Position numbers and translations under genes: made by a program. From Enoplolaimus lenunculus (Eukaryota > Nematoda > Enoplea > Enoplida > Thoracostomopsidae): 64,000 nt of DNA. The notes beneath the pieces were generated by a model that saw nothing but the letters and a program-made list of their open reading frames with translations, was not told the origin of the DNA and did no database searches. This document shows positions 13,801-25,055 of this stretch, piece by piece. The stretch lies in NCBI GenBank assembly GCA_030248215.1, contig JASANG010000395.1:1-64000 (forward strand). Direction: 5' to 3'. Numbering within the stretch: position 1 is the first letter of the stretch; each line of letters opens with the position of its first letter.

Positions 13801-16644
13801 AAATGTAATACCAAGTTGCTATCGTGATGATAAAAGAATCATGTAATCAATGTTTTGTCGTAAGGTTGATACAAACAAGGAAATTATGAATGCGGATGTA
13901 AGATATCTACCACATCCCAATAAAATACGTAATAATTCAACGCCGTTCAAACCATAGCACACCATGCGTATAGAAAAATACTTTTAGCCAATGTATAAAT
14001 GTATAGATGAGGGCCGGTACAGTGTTTTCCTGTCTAGCGTAGTAAAACAAACTGTTTGGTAGCCAACAGGTGGTGATCACTTAGCCAATCATAAAAATGT
14101 ATTTGCATCAGCCAATCGTATTTGAGTATGGCATTAAGATAGTAACCAATAACAAGGTGCGCACTTGTCGCATAGAAAGAATTACGCCGTGGGCTAACCC
14201 AAGTCGTTATTACGCCCTGGACTAGCTCAATTCAGTGATCACTTAGCCAATCATAAAAATGTATTTGCATCAGCCAATCGTATTTGAGTATGGCATTAAG
14301 ATAGGAACCAATCACAAGGTGCGCACTTGCCGCATAGAAAGAATTACGCCGTGGGCTAACCCACGTCGTTATTACGCCCCGGACTAGCTCAATTCAGAAT
14401 TGGGCTAGCCCAATTCTAAATTGGGTTAATTACGACTTGTGCTACGATATACAATACGGTATTGATTGGTTCATAAAATACAGTCATGTGTTGTAGCAGA
14501 TTTAATGTTAATAATACCTTGATAGAGAACAGTGTATCCTGGGTTGAAAGTCTGATATCAGAACCCGCGATCATGTTTACTCCTCCTCCAACACAAGCGC
14601 CATGCACAACAGTTATTACAGGTTTTCTGCACTGAAACCAATTAATTTATTTCAATGAACTATGTTCCCGAGCGACTGGTTTCACCTATTAAACTAGATT
14701 AAAACTAAATGTTCGTGTTAGCGGCTAGGAGTAGGTTTTGAATAGCGACGCGCAGCGTAGCATGGTGGCAGTGGGCCCAGCGGCAATGACACTTTTGCAC
14801 GGCTGGGTACGCTGGCAACACAATACGGGTAAAACGATCACCCAAAATCATTCGCAGGAGCGACATTAACAATCTAATAACATTTTCAGTGCTAGTGGCT
14901 CTGTATATCACTTCGTCCTGATAAACGTAAAATGATAAAACTCATTGTTTAGTTTGCTAACAGTTTCTAAAGCTGTGAAACAACTTTGCAGATGAGCCAA
15001 TGTTTTGCGGAATGCGAACGCTTTTCGAGCAACGTCCATCTCGCCCTGATTCCATTCTTGGCCAACTTTCATAAGAAACTGAAAGTCAATACCTAAAACC
15101 ATAAGAATAATTGTTTGCAACTAATCAAACTATACTCAACTCGTTAACTAACAGCACATTAATCCAAATAGCAATAGCAGTTGCACACTTATTACGTAAT
15201 ATGTATAGGTTTATGGGTTATCAGTAAGCATATAATTAAATATAAAAGTCAAGAGACGCTAGCCAGAATATGGACAGCATATCCAAATCGTGATATGTTA
15301 ATAATAATTTGGCCAATGTTACTTTAAGGGGTGTAACAGTAGATTAAGCGTATTCCTAAGTCTAAGCCTAAGCGTTGCAAAAATGTGTTCCTAAGCCTAA
15401 GCCTGAACCTAAGCCTAAGCGTTGCAAAAATGTGTTCCTAAGCTTAAGCCTGAACCTAAGCCTAAGCTTAAGCAAAAAATATAATCTACAATCTAAATCT
15501 ACTCTTTTATGGACCCACCAGGAACCTGGGCGCCCCTTAAAGTGACATGGGCCAAGAATTTTATGAATTTCATTGAACTTCATTTTTGTTTTCGCTGTTT
15601 CGATTGATATAAAGTGGAAGATACTACTTTTACAGAAACGATTCCATTACGTTATGAAATATGTACATAAATAATATCGCTAACGCAACAATTTTTAATT
15701 ACACCTTTTAGCTAAGCGAGGGAAAAGCCAGACGTAATGTTAGTATTAAATTCTTTTACAATGGTTGCGAAACATTGTTTGGTTGTTGGACTATGGCGTC
15801 TAGACCTCGCCCTCTTGTTCTCGGGCTACGTGCATGAAACCAACAAAATAAAGAAAAAAGGAAACCTGCACAAAACGATTTGCCAGCGCCAGTAAACACA
15901 ATAGCCCTGCAATCGGAATCTTCATTCAACTCGTTAAAACAGCTTCCAATTTCACTAAACAATACAAATGGCAAATTTTGTATAAACAAACTAAAGTCGT
16001 GGTACGCTCACTTTGTATTAGAACCTTGCAAAAAGGCGATTAACCAGTCAACGTCTTAAATGGGCCAAAAAAATTCACGCGTTGCAAAAGGGGATTCCAC
16101 AGTGTTGACAGCCGGGGGAATAAACTATTTAAAGGGTGAAGAAACATTTTTAGGGAGTGTTGAGCTCTTTCTGGCTGCAGGCTATGCTCTCAAATACGTA
16201 CTCTATAGCACGCATTTGCTCAAAATTGGATTTTTAAAATCGTGCATTTTGAAACTTTTTACAAATTATCCCATAAGTGCAGTGTCAATGAGAAATTGAA
16301 AAAAATTCTACCAACTTTTCGAATAATCACCAAATTCCGGATAGACTGTACAATTGCTTTCAAACACATATCCATACAAAGCTAAAAGTAACATTAGTGA
16401 TGGGCGTTGGATATCCGGAAATGATCAGCCACCTAAAAATTATGCACATTGATTGTAGCTTGCACTCTGTGGACTTCACACACCTCCACAAAGTTTCGTT
16501 CAGCGCATTACGTTTATCGGGCCGGTTAAGTTCAACTTGTGTTACATATTCTGGCAAACGGGAAACCGCTATATGTTTGAAATTGTACGCTTTCATGTCC
16601 GCCACTGAGCGTTTAATTATCCGCGAAACTCTATTGGCTATCAT
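4840..16644 (-). CDS. ECH1: Delta(3,5)-delta(2,4)-dienoyl-CoA isomerase, seven exons
   Basis: Crotonase-fold enzyme that moves the double bonds of 3,5-dienoyl-CoA to the 2,4-dienoyl form during oxidation of unsaturated fatty acids. Exons (minus strand): 16484-16644, 15866-15954, 14962-15092, 14518-14631, 9983-10115, 9495-9655, 4840-4938. All have GT/AG borders and matching phases, giving 888 bases and 295 residues. Landmarks: NRPDKRNALNE near residue 41; DCRAIVFTGAGKSFCAG across exons 2-3; KPVITVVHGACVGGG from 130; KEVQLGITADVG from 165; SPVAVQGTK and YSRDHSVKDALEY in exon 6. By alignment with rat ECH1, the residues matching Asp176, Glu196 and Asp204 are Asn146, Glu166 and Asp174, so the first is changed. 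The basic N-terminus suggests mitochondrial import, and the last three residues SKL form a peroxisomal PTS1. Exon 7 lies 4.6 kb beyond exon 6; the intron between them holds an LTR fossil. Without exon 7 the frame would read into the intron and lose the family's C-terminus. Confidence 0.93.
5667..5893. repeat. 114-bp tandem duplication
   Basis: 5667-5780 and 5781-5893 (start ACACAAGCTTAAACTTAAGC) are identical apart from one or two bases. ECH1 intron 6. Confidence 0.95.
6350..8950 (+). mobile_element. Ty3/gypsy LTR retrotransposon fossil in ECH1 intron 6
   Basis: Direct repeats of about 200-240 bases at roughly 6352-6594 and 8742-8944 share long stretches (GCGTCCGTGCTCC and TAGCTAGAAAAGCTTATGAA, among others) and act as LTRs. 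Between them is integrase-type coding: a zinc-binding HHCC region, then a core with RFTRWPEAI and SRFGVP, typical of Ty3/gypsy. A 2A-like motif, GDVQFNPGP, is encoded near 7195-7230 upstream of the integrase. At about 2.6 kb it is much shorter than a complete element, lacks recognisable gag and reverse transcriptase, and has several breaks. The LTRs differ by substitutions and indels, so the insertion is not recent. It sits in the sense direction opposite to ECH1. Confidence 0.8.
10177..13069. mobile_element. Long-TIR element in ECH1 intron 5-4
   Basis: Imperfect inverted ends of about 100 bases: AGTAGTGTAAAAGGCGG followed by CATCTCCACCATC at the left, and the complement (GTGGAGGTGATGG, then CCGCCTTTTTACACTACT) at the right. 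The interior of 2.9 kb has no recognisable protein. No clear target duplication. The whole lies between ECH1 exons 9983-10115 and 14518-14631. Confidence 0.5.
13373..14455. mobile_element. Element bounded by TAGCCCAATT palindromes
   Basis: Both ends are made of short palindromic blocks (AATTGGGCTAGCCCAATT, GACTTGGGTTAGCCCAA, ACTAGTCCAG). It contains the 162-bp duplication at 14073-14396. No protein is seen. Within the same ECH1 intron as 10177-13069. Confidence 0.42.
14073..14396. repeat. 162-bp tandem duplication
   Basis: 14073-14234 and 14235-14396 (start GTGATCACTTAGCCAATCAT) differ at only a few bases. ECH1 intron. Confidence 0.95.
15310..15570. repeat. Dispersed repeat carrying TTAGGC-like array
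   Basis: Contains about 12 CCTAAG-type hexamers, including a roughly 46-base unit (CCTAAGCGTTGCAAAAATGTG and so on) present twice. Flanks GTAACAGTAGATTAAGC and TTATGGACCCACCAG recur at 22795-22960. Between ECH1 exons 2 and 3. Confidence 0.75.
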
Positions 16645-16751
16645 AATACGTCTAAAACATGAAATTAGATAACAATTGTTCCTTGATCAAAATTAGTAAT
16701 AACTTTCGCCATTTTGCAAAAATTCTGCCCACAGAAACCGAAAGAATACTG

Positions 16752-16888
16752 TCTCGGTTATGGTCTCAGTCACCGCGACCAGTTCAAATCGTGGTTACAA
16801 GCGATGGCATGAGAGAAACAAGCAATTGTGAACAGAACCGTTGTACACAGTTTTGAACTGGTCGCGATGACTGAGACCATAACCGAGA
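16752..16888. repeat. Near-perfect 37-bp inverted repeat
   Basis: Arms 16752-16788 and 16852-16888 (outer sequence TCTCGGTTATGGTCTCAGTC) match at 36 of 37 bases around a 63-base loop. It lies 108 bases upstream of the ECH1 start codon, on the promoter side. Confidence 0.95.
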
Positions 16889-17216
16889 CCGCGGTTGCTA
16901 TGGTATATTAAATTTTTCGATCGTAACCGCGTCTCTGGACAAGACACAGAAAAATTCCACTGCGACAAAATAAAACCGCGACCGCAGACGCAACTACGAT
17001 TACTACACACGTAAATCTGTCCGTGACTGTAACCTCTGATATATTGAAAAGCGCAGCCGAGCTTTTGGAGTCCTGAATTTTGTAAACACGCAACAATAAA
17101 CAGCGATCGACGGTATATTAACTTTTCCCGATACCGGAACCTGAGCTGGATAGTACATTTTTCGCCTGAACCGGCTGTTAACCTTTGAATATATACACTA
17201 TTTGTACTATTTGAGT

Positions 17217-17365
17217 CGTACTGTAGTGACCCGAATAAAAGAAGAGTTCCCATTTTGGGTCTTAATTGGATTCTGTATCCTTAAGAGTCTGTAAGCGGAC
17301 AGAGTCCCTAAACCCTAATTAGAGTCCATAGCGCATAAATGACTCCAGGACCAAATAAAGTTGAG
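17217..17365. mobile_element. Other half copy of the GTGACCCGAATAA element
   Basis: Begins TACTGTAGTGACCCGAATAA and matches the right half of 371-661 in reverse (GAGTCC and GACTCC motifs), ending near AGGACCAAATA. Confidence 0.65.
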
Positions 17366-17460
17366 TTCCAAAGTTCAAAGCATACTTAAGTTTTGAAAGT
17401 ATATTTTTGAGTATATCCTTGCATTATCGCTCAAGCTTTTGATACTAGACAAATAAACGT

Positions 17461-17658
17461 TTAGATAGATAGAACAAGATGGCGTATAGAGTGTGCATAT
17501 TTTGGAAGCTCCATTACACTGCCATCTCTTGTTTGATATCTTAGTACAAGTTCTCGTTTGGATTCTACCGAAAAACGAATAATTTTCCTAATCTCTAACT
17601 GCGAAGCCCCGTTCAGTTGAAGAACCGTAGCCCAAAGACTTCCCCCGTAAAACGGCAT
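17461..17658 (-). CDS. Unrecognised 65-residue open frame
   Basis: The frame starts MPFYGGSLWATVLQLNGASQ and contains RFSVESKRELVLRYQTRDGS. The composition looks protein-like rather than low-complexity. It lies about 800 bases upstream of the ECH1 start on the same strand. No family is recognised and no splice partners were identified. It may be an exon, a transposon remnant or chance. Confidence 0.2.
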   Translation of the reverse strand: MPFYGGSLWATVLQLNGASQLEIRKIIRFSVESKRELVLRYQTRDGSVMELPKYAHSIRHLVLSI

Positions 17659-17699
17659 GTTTCTTGCAACTCAAGAGGAAGTGAATTCATGTGTCTGCT

Positions 17700-18500
17700 T
17701 CATTTAAGCATAAAGAAACATTAATTTGTTGCTGCCAATTTAAGATTATACAAATTTTAATTCAGCCTACAATGTGCACTAAGAACTCTGGCACATAAAC
17801 TCATACGGTATTTATTTAACTTCCACAAATAGGAAGTCCATTTTTTGTTGCACCAAGGCAGAAAAATCCTGATATGTCTACAAGAAGAACGAGCTGCCCA
17901 ACTGCTCATAGTATAGTTGTCTCCAACGTTTGTTGTTCAATCGAACTAAGTACTGTCAATAGTGCTACATTAGAGAATGGTTCTGGACAATGCAATAATT
18001 TTGTAGAAGCTAAACAGGCCAACCTACCCGCAATTTCGTTATAACGAAAGGCGGCTGAGAGCGGATTTATTAAACAACAAGCATTATAAAGGTATATGTT
18101 TACTGGTTTGAAATGAATTGTAAACTTAGATTTTTTATTTCATTTCAGTATTAAGGAACACGATATTAACTATTATCTTAGCGCGATTCCCTCCCCGAAA
18201 AAAATTACACCGGCATGAGGGTTCCCTCCTGAAAATTACACAATCGAGATTTTTCCTACGAAAAAGTTATAGCAGCATGATTTTCTCTCTGCAAAGTTAA
18301 CTTCCTGCGAAATTAATACTCTGTCAGCTATTTCAAAGCAAAATATTTTTTAAATATACATTTGTTCAGTTAATTTGTAATTTTTTTAGTCTCGAAATAA
18401 ACGAGGAATATGATAATGTTGATGTTTTACAATTTAACTAAAAAGCAACACCCTGAGCAATGAAAAATTTTCGAACAAAATTGGTCACTGTATCGAAAAG
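17700..18500. other. Intergenic, nothing recognised
   Basis: AT-rich sequence between ECH1 and the MITE at 18513. A few GAAAATTACA-type short direct repeats at 18195-18300; no coding or RNA signal. Confidence 0.5.
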
Positions 18501-18512
18501 AAACCTACGACT

Positions 18513-18865
18513 CAAGTTTTCAACAGGAACTAAATTTTGCCAGAACAGGAGCAGGATAGGAATTCAATCTCTTTGCAAGAACCGGAACAGGAACAGGAAC
18601 CATAATTTGAAATAATTTTCGTCACCGAATTTTACAGTAGGGCTTTTTAAAAAACTTGCCAAAACATTGCTTAAGTGAATTTTCAGCTATTTCATCATCA
18701 TTTTTGCAAAAAAAACATCAGAAACACTTTATTAACATAATTGAACTAATTGCAAAACAGTCATTTTCAAATAACAAATTTTTAAAGACAGTTTCCAGTA
18801 TTTAAATGATTATGAATTGAATTTTTGCCGAAATTCCGGCTGGAACAAGAATTGGTTGAAACCTG
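18513..18865. mobile_element. hAT-type MITE, CAGGAAC family
   Basis: 353 bases, opposite internal orientation to the 47584 copy. Left end CAAGTTTTCAACAGGAACT, right end GGTTGAAACCTG. Flanks CTACGACT and CTACGACC match at seven of eight bases. Confidence 0.82.
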
Positions 18866-19369
18866 CTACGACCTATGTGTGCAAGGTTTAAATTTAACGA
18901 ATATAACCAGCTGTTAGTGACCGTTAAAAGTAGAACAAAGCAAAAGTTTTCGTTAGACCATCTGAACGCAAGAAATATTATACAGAAAATTAACGACCTT
19001 TACAAGTACATATAATATTCACTTGAAATCATATCAACGTTTTAAAACGGTATCTAATAGAACGTCTCCGCATAGATTAGTTGGTAGGGGCTCTTTTCTC
19101 TTTTCAAACAGGATGGCTACCGCCCGTGATTCCACAAGTTAGAGGAACCATAAACAGAATGGTGGGCTCCCACACCCTTGCCCGCCGCACGAAGCGTTTC
19201 ACACACACCGCAAAAACAATATAAAAGTTATTTTATTTAATATGTAAGTCTTCAATAATGTGTTGCTTAGTGTGGGAGGTTTGGGGACAATAGCCCCTGA
19301 GTGCCCAAACAAAACAATTGTTTATGAGGGGGAAAGTTTTCTCTTGTGTAGGAGGATAGTACAAAAAGT

Positions 19370-19740
19370 GTTACTTACTTTTGGGATGACACTGACAACG
19401 ACGTGATCGAAAATGTTGCATCCTGTCAAAGGTGTCAAACAAACACCTTTGTATCCATTGCGTATGAAAACTTTGTGACATCACCTTGAGATGGACTTCA
19501 CATTGATGGCCGAATCTCTGAATGAGAACAATTATATCCTAGTCGTCGCTAACCTGTTGACAAAATAACCCTAAGCTGGTTCGCTGGAAAATAAGTCGGC
19601 CTCAGCAGTGGCAGCAACCATATACATCTGCAAGGAGAAGCTTTTCCAGCGGCAATATAATCGAATCAAAGGTAGGAATTTGTAAATCAACTATTGAACG
19701 AAGCCCGTGCCATAAACAAAATAGAACAACGTGTGAACTC
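19370..19740 (+). mobile_element. Retroelement integrase fossil
   Basis: Plus-strand reading gives scattered integrase-like blocks in order: ENVASCQRCQTN (end of a zinc-binding region), ENNYILVVANLLTK (start of a catalytic core), SASAVAATIYICK and EFVNQLLNEA. It is heavily degraded with several breaks, no LTRs were recognised, and it runs into the 9-bp minisatellite at 19744. Confidence 0.5.
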
Positions 19741-19743
19741 AAA

Positions 19744-19965
19744 CTATGGGACAGCGGGACAATTGGGACAGTTGGTACAGCGGGAAAGTTCGGACAGTGG
19801 GACAGTTTGGACAGCTGGGACTGCGGGACATTTGGAAAATTTGGTACAGGTGGGACAGTGGGCTAGTTGCGTCGTCGGGACAGTTGGGTCACAGGGACAG
19901 TGTGATGGTTGGGACAGCGGGACAGTTGGGAGAGTGTGATGGTTGGGACAGCAGGTCAGTTCGTG
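19744..19965. repeat. 9-bp minisatellite, TGGGACAGT type
   Basis: Same unit as 34935-35270 on the opposite strand. The sequence GGTATATTGCTGTCCCAGGAA at 20567 matches the flank of the other array. Confidence 0.92.
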
Positions 19966-20229
19966 TAATTGGGTCAGAGAAACTGCGCGACAGAATGGTA
20001 GCTGGGCCCACAAGAGAAACCTCATCCAGATAGAAAGATTTTCTTTAATTAGATTCTCAGGGACCCTAAGCAGGATGGCCCACCCTAAGCCATTCATTAT
20101 GGGAACAGTTACCCTGCTCAGAGGCAAGGATGCTGCAACCTCCCGAGAACAGTAAACACTGCCACTACCACACCACATTTTCAGTGTAAAACGAAATTAG
20201 ATAGTTAAATCATGTTTAATTTGCTACTT

Positions 20230-20540
20230 AATTTTAGCTATTATCTGTAATGTGTTGTTAAATCGTTTGGTATTAAGCTTATTTTTTTACAAAATCTCGG
20301 CAATTCATCACTCAAAATTGTGAAAGCGAATCGCGCCAAACCGAAAATTTTGTAAAATTATGCAAATTTCACTAGGTACTGAGAGTGTCGGAAACTCCAG
20401 CGAATATGGTACCGGAGGTCAATTTTCTGCCGGAGCCGGGCCTCGTATATATCAGGGTACAACCGGAGGACTGCCTCCGGCTCCGGCAGCAAAACGACCT
20501 CCGGCTCCGGTATTCTTCACCTCCGGTTGCACCCTGATAA
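20230..20540. mobile_element. CCTCCGG-rich MITE-like element
   Basis: Collinear with 33440-33750: an AT-rich left part (ATCTGTAATGTGTTGTTAA), then GCTCCGG/CCGGAGG motifs, ending GGTTGCACCCTGATAAACAGG. A shorter relative is at 35405-35630. The target duplication is not resolved because ATAAACAGG follows both copies. Confidence 0.55.
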
Positions 20541-20699
20541 ACAGGACTGCATATCTTTGCACTCTTGGTATATTGCTGTCCCAGGAAAATGGGACGGCTT
20601 TTATCGCAACAAGGGCCTCGGACCGATTATCTGGTCGATTCATGGTAGTATTGAAGTATAAATGGCGCACACTTCTATAGCACCAGAGGAAGCTCAATT

Positions 20700-21890
20700 G
20701 CAGCAGAGAAATATTGACAGCTCATAAAACTATTTACATATAACGCCAAAAGCGCATTAATTTAATACGAACATAAGGATTAAGTAACCAACATATTTAC
20801 AACTACAAATCAGTGTAACCAATATATGCTGCAAGTTACACAATTACACCGAACAACAGTGCAACCGGGCTACAAGTTTCTGCCATCATGCTTAAACCGT
20901 CTTATAGCGATGACCGGCGTTACACGATTATCTAAAGCAGAAATTAGATCATGGTATCCCAAACCTATGCACGTGCTTCACAATTCTGTACGCTATAAAA
21001 GTTCAGGTGGCAGCTTATCTAACCGTCCGTTCTTGTAGCATGACCTGCAGGCGAAAGTGTTCCAAAGAGCAGCGCTGTATTGAACGTAAACCTCTCGCAC
21101 ATGGAGTATAATCAAATGAACCCAAATGGTGTACACGAAACGATACACAGTACGCATCTTTTAAACAATATTACATGTGTGCACGTTGCAAAATCTTCGT
21201 ATAACGAAAACCCTCCCGGACTTGAACGAATGCTTAAAATGTTAGTGATAGCAACCAGTGTGGCAACAATGGTTCGAATTCGGATTCGGCAAGTTTGAGG
21301 TTCGGATTCTGATTCGGTTGTAAAAAAGCCTAACCCAAAAGCAGAATCCAACAACGTTCGGCATGTTTTTTTTCATTTTTAAGCAATAAAAGTTTTAAAT
21401 ACTTGTGATATAAATCAATATTTTTGTTTCAGGTCACAAATTTCAGAACTGATGTCGGATACGAAATATACTAACGTTTAGAAGTTATGCGGCTGGTATT
21501 GCGTTGATATTTTGGAACAAGTTACAGATGGAACTCATAATTGTAACATTCAAAACGCGGACTCGGATTAAGCAAATTAGCAATGGATTCGGATGCGGTC
21601 AAATCGTAGATTCACTGTCACACTGACATAAAGAGCGTATAATGATCTTAAATATTAACGAGAGTATGCAATTGGGTTTTTGCGCGTATGAAGTAATGTG
21701 CCTACTGCGTGTTGTGTATTTGGCCTACTACCTCATTTATGAGAGGGGTATAAGTTTAGCGTTAAAGGAAATTATAAGTGATGCTGCGGACAAAGACTAT
21801 TTTGCTTATATCCAAAGGAAACGTCAGCTAATTTCTAGAAATATAAGCATTTTAAACAGGGCATAACCGGATATCCGCTTCCGCCAGGGT
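20700..21890. other. Intergenic, nothing firm
   Basis: Contains a 74-codon open frame at 21642-21866 (plus) without recognisable family, and short GGATTCGGATT repeats at 21275-21320 and 21560-21600. Confidence 0.4.
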
Positions 21891-21894
21891 GCAA

Positions 21895-22307
21895 CAGGAA
21901 TTCCGGTTCCGACATTTTTTAACCTTCCGGTTCCGGATCCGGTAAATTTTTACCGGAATTAAAAATTCCGGTATTAAATTTGGTCAGTTTTAGGGTATTT
22001 TGCTACAAAATGACGATAAAAATTAACCAGATTTCCTTCGTACAGTATGCAAACCTTGACAATCGTCAAAAATAAACCATCGAAGGCAGATTTTTCTTCC
22101 GTGGATTATAAGAATCTAAAATGCAGCAGATAAAGTGAATACCTATCTCCAACTAGGGTTATTTCATCAATAATATTGCGAAAATAAAAATTAAGATCAA
22201 GTTTTCGGTGCCATGTATTTGTCATTTTCCGGTTTCAGTTCTGTTTCCGGTAAATATTTCAAATTCCGGTTCCGTTTCCGGTAAATTGTAATTCCGGTTG
22301 CACCGTG
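21895..22307. mobile_element. hAT-type MITE, CCGGAA family
   Basis: Starts CAGGGTGCAACAGGAATTCC and ends TAATTCCGGTTGCACCGTG. The 8-bp flanks GCTTCCGC and GCTTCCGA match at seven of eight bases. Opposite internal orientation to the 44867 copy and more diverged. Confidence 0.85.
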
Positions 22308-22794
22308 GCTTCCGATATAGAAATACCGAAAATGCCGTTATTTCTATGCTCAAAATTAGTTAATCAAGTATAGATCTCACAATTATTATTACGAATATGA
22401 TGCAATTGTTCGACATCGTGTGAATACTTGCACGTCTCAATAAAATCTTTGACACTTTCATCCTTCAATATCCGTTTTCCGTCTATGTCGATCACTATCT
22501 GTTTCCGTTATTTTTACTATCCGTTTACACATTGACTTTAAATGACATCGTTCCTCCACTCAACGTGAGGGGGATGAACCAAAAACGCAATGCGCGCTGG
22601 TACAATTTTCGAACCGGTTCGGTGATTAACCCATTGTACGTTCGCACAGAACGGGTTGAATTTTTGAAATTTTCCCAAATATAATTTCATATAACCTAGT
22701 CGTTTCTAATCGTTGGCATCGTACCAAACTAGTTACTTGACTATAACACGCTCACTAATTATCTCATTGCTAAAATTTAGCCAATGTATAGAAC

Positions 22795-22960
22795 AGGGCC
22801 GTAACAGTAGTTAAGCATATTCCTAAGCCTAAACCGAAACCTTATCGTAAGAATGAGGTAACACCAAAGCCTAAGCAAAAAATTCTAAAAACTTATGGCT
22901 ATTTTATTACTGGACCCACAGAAAACCGTTCCGCCACTGATATTTACATGGGCAAAAAAA
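22795..22960. repeat. Second copy of the TTAGGC-bearing repeat
   Basis: AACAGTAGTTAAGCATATTCC then CCTAAGCCTAAACC and ACTGGACCCACAG, collinear with 15310-15570. Related hexamer patches also occur at 5685-5710, 11840-11895, 49200-49300 and 62215-62360. Confidence 0.7.
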
Positions 22961-22964
22961 TTTA

Positions 22965-24700
22965 ACACCATTCGATTCAGCTTAGGAATCTGCAACGAAT
23001 GATTAATAATTTCACTAATTTTTGACAATTTTTTTTGTTCAAAAGAGAAGCCTTGGCACCAGTCAAATCGACCTTTTCAAAAATTCAAGTTTAGCTGTGA
23101 AATGACCAGGAGAGTCAAAGCTGAAACGTTCAAAAATTTTCTAATCAAAACATTTATGAGCGAACACCGGCTACGGGGATCGTGAAAAGGCCCCATTTTG
23201 TACCATGTAAAATCTCGCTGGTTGCATACTCTTGTCACTCATTTTTGGCTCTTGGTGATGTACTTGGGCTCGTAGTGAAGACCATTATAAAGTATACCTC
23301 TCATCATTTTTATTTGACGAATCCTAAGTCCAAAGGGGTAAACAAGAATCACTGACCTCCTCGTAGTCAAAACGCAAATTTTGAAAGTGCAAAATAATAA
23401 ACAAACATAAAACATAACAATATAGAGATATAACATAATATATTAATACGTAAGCACCGCATTAATCATAACTGCAGGTTTCCAGCAGGAACTCAATTAT
23501 GCGGAATTTTACGTTTTCAACGCTTCGTTTACTTGAATCTGAAGACCTTTCAAGACCATCTTTTTATATGGCTTTCGAATTTATGAACATTCCCAGGTTT
23601 ATTAAACGAAATGTAACAAAGAAGAGCATTGAAATATTAATTTGATTACCAGCAAGTTGTCGAACAAAAATAGAATTTGTGTTGAGTTCTTGAGGAATTC
23701 TGCAAAATTGTATCAAAATTCGATAATACTACAACAATATGATTATAATAATTATAATATTGGATAATCATGAACAGTTTGAGTTTTGAAATCGTCATCG
23801 ATCACAAACGCACTGGACTGACAAGCTTGTTGTCGCTTAGATTAGAACTGAAACAAAGCAACAGCTAAATATATAAATAATCGGCGACATTGGCAAAATT
23901 TCAAAATAAAATCGGTATCGGCATATCCCTAATAAATATATATACGTATACATCTGGAAATACTTCTGTGTTCCCTCATTAGTGTTGTGTACCGGCCACG
24001 CACCGGCCGGCCGGTCATTGGGCAGCCAGTAATTCCTTATCACAGAAAAAGCTAAAAAACATTGTGACATCATTAATTTTACATTATTCATATTTAGATT
24101 TAGATTTTAAAACTTTTAGCTGAAATCTGAAATGTTGCCACAGTTATCATTATGGTCAATGTTAAGATTGACCCACCAGATGAAACTACTTTGGTTGCAG
24201 TTGTATTCTAGACAGCTCGCGTGGTGATATAAAGCGCTTCAGATGATCTGGGATCCATTGTCTTTAAGAAAAATATATGTAACCGGATTACAGCATCTCA
24301 GATTTTTCATCGATCCAGGAGGATTTTGAAAAGTATAAATTATACGGCTAACTTCAACATAAATGAACTTACTTTAGGTTTAAGTTTTGCTTGAGATAGC
24401 TACGAGTTGTGCCTACTTACAGTTTCAGAATGTTTAAGGAGTCATTGTCGCAAAATGCCAAAAGTATAGAGGTGTAAAGATAGAGCCACAGGCAAAATTA
24501 TTAGGTGTATGCAAGCCGGCCACAGTATATTTAACTAAATTTCTAACTCCAAACGCCTGAACCTTCCTAGCTACGCTCTTGGTTATTGAATATAAATAAA
24601 GCTAGTAGGCTACCGCCTGCCCTACACTCTTGAGATTTCAAGGGACACTAATCAGGATGGAGGCTGCCGTACTACTGCTACTGCCCTGTTCTATACATTT
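22965..24700. other. Intergenic, nothing recognised apart from a MITE scrap
   Basis: Only the ATCGGC-family end fragment at 23884-23932 stands out. Confidence 0.5.
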
Positions 24701-24704
24701 GCTG

Positions 24705-25055
24705 CAGGGTTCCACCGCAATTCTTGTTTCGGCCGGAATTCCTGCAAAAATTCAATTTCTGTTCCTGCTCCTGTTCCTGAATGAATTTAAACATGCAGGA
24801 ACCGGAGTTTTTATGGTTTTATGGTAAATTATTCATAATCATTCAAATATTAGAAACGCTGCCTTGAAAACATGTTGTTTCGAAATGAGCGTTTGGTAAT
24901 TAGTTCAACTTCGTTAATATGCTGTTAAATTAAAAATCTGATGTATTTTCGTCAAACTTCATAATGAAATTGCTGAAAATTCGCTTAAGAACACTTTTCC
25001 TATCGTGTTCTAAGTTGTACAACGGTAATTCGGTGATGGAAATGTTAGAATCCTG
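24705..25055. mobile_element. CAGGAAC-family MITE, worn copy
   Basis: Left end CAGGGTTCCACCGCAATTC, with iterated GTTCCTG motifs. Right end degenerate (GAATCCTG). Flanks ATTTGCTG and ATTGGCCG match at six of eight. Another fragment of the family is at 48208-48260. Confidence 0.65.

Noticed and set aside
14705-14911. Minus-strand 68-codon frame in an ECH1 intron
   Set aside because: No similarity to the family, no splice borders in phase with the neighbours, and the exons on either side join perfectly without it.
21642-21866. Plus-strand 74-codon frame
   Set aside because: Composition is plausible but there is no recognisable motif, no splice context and no conservation evidence.
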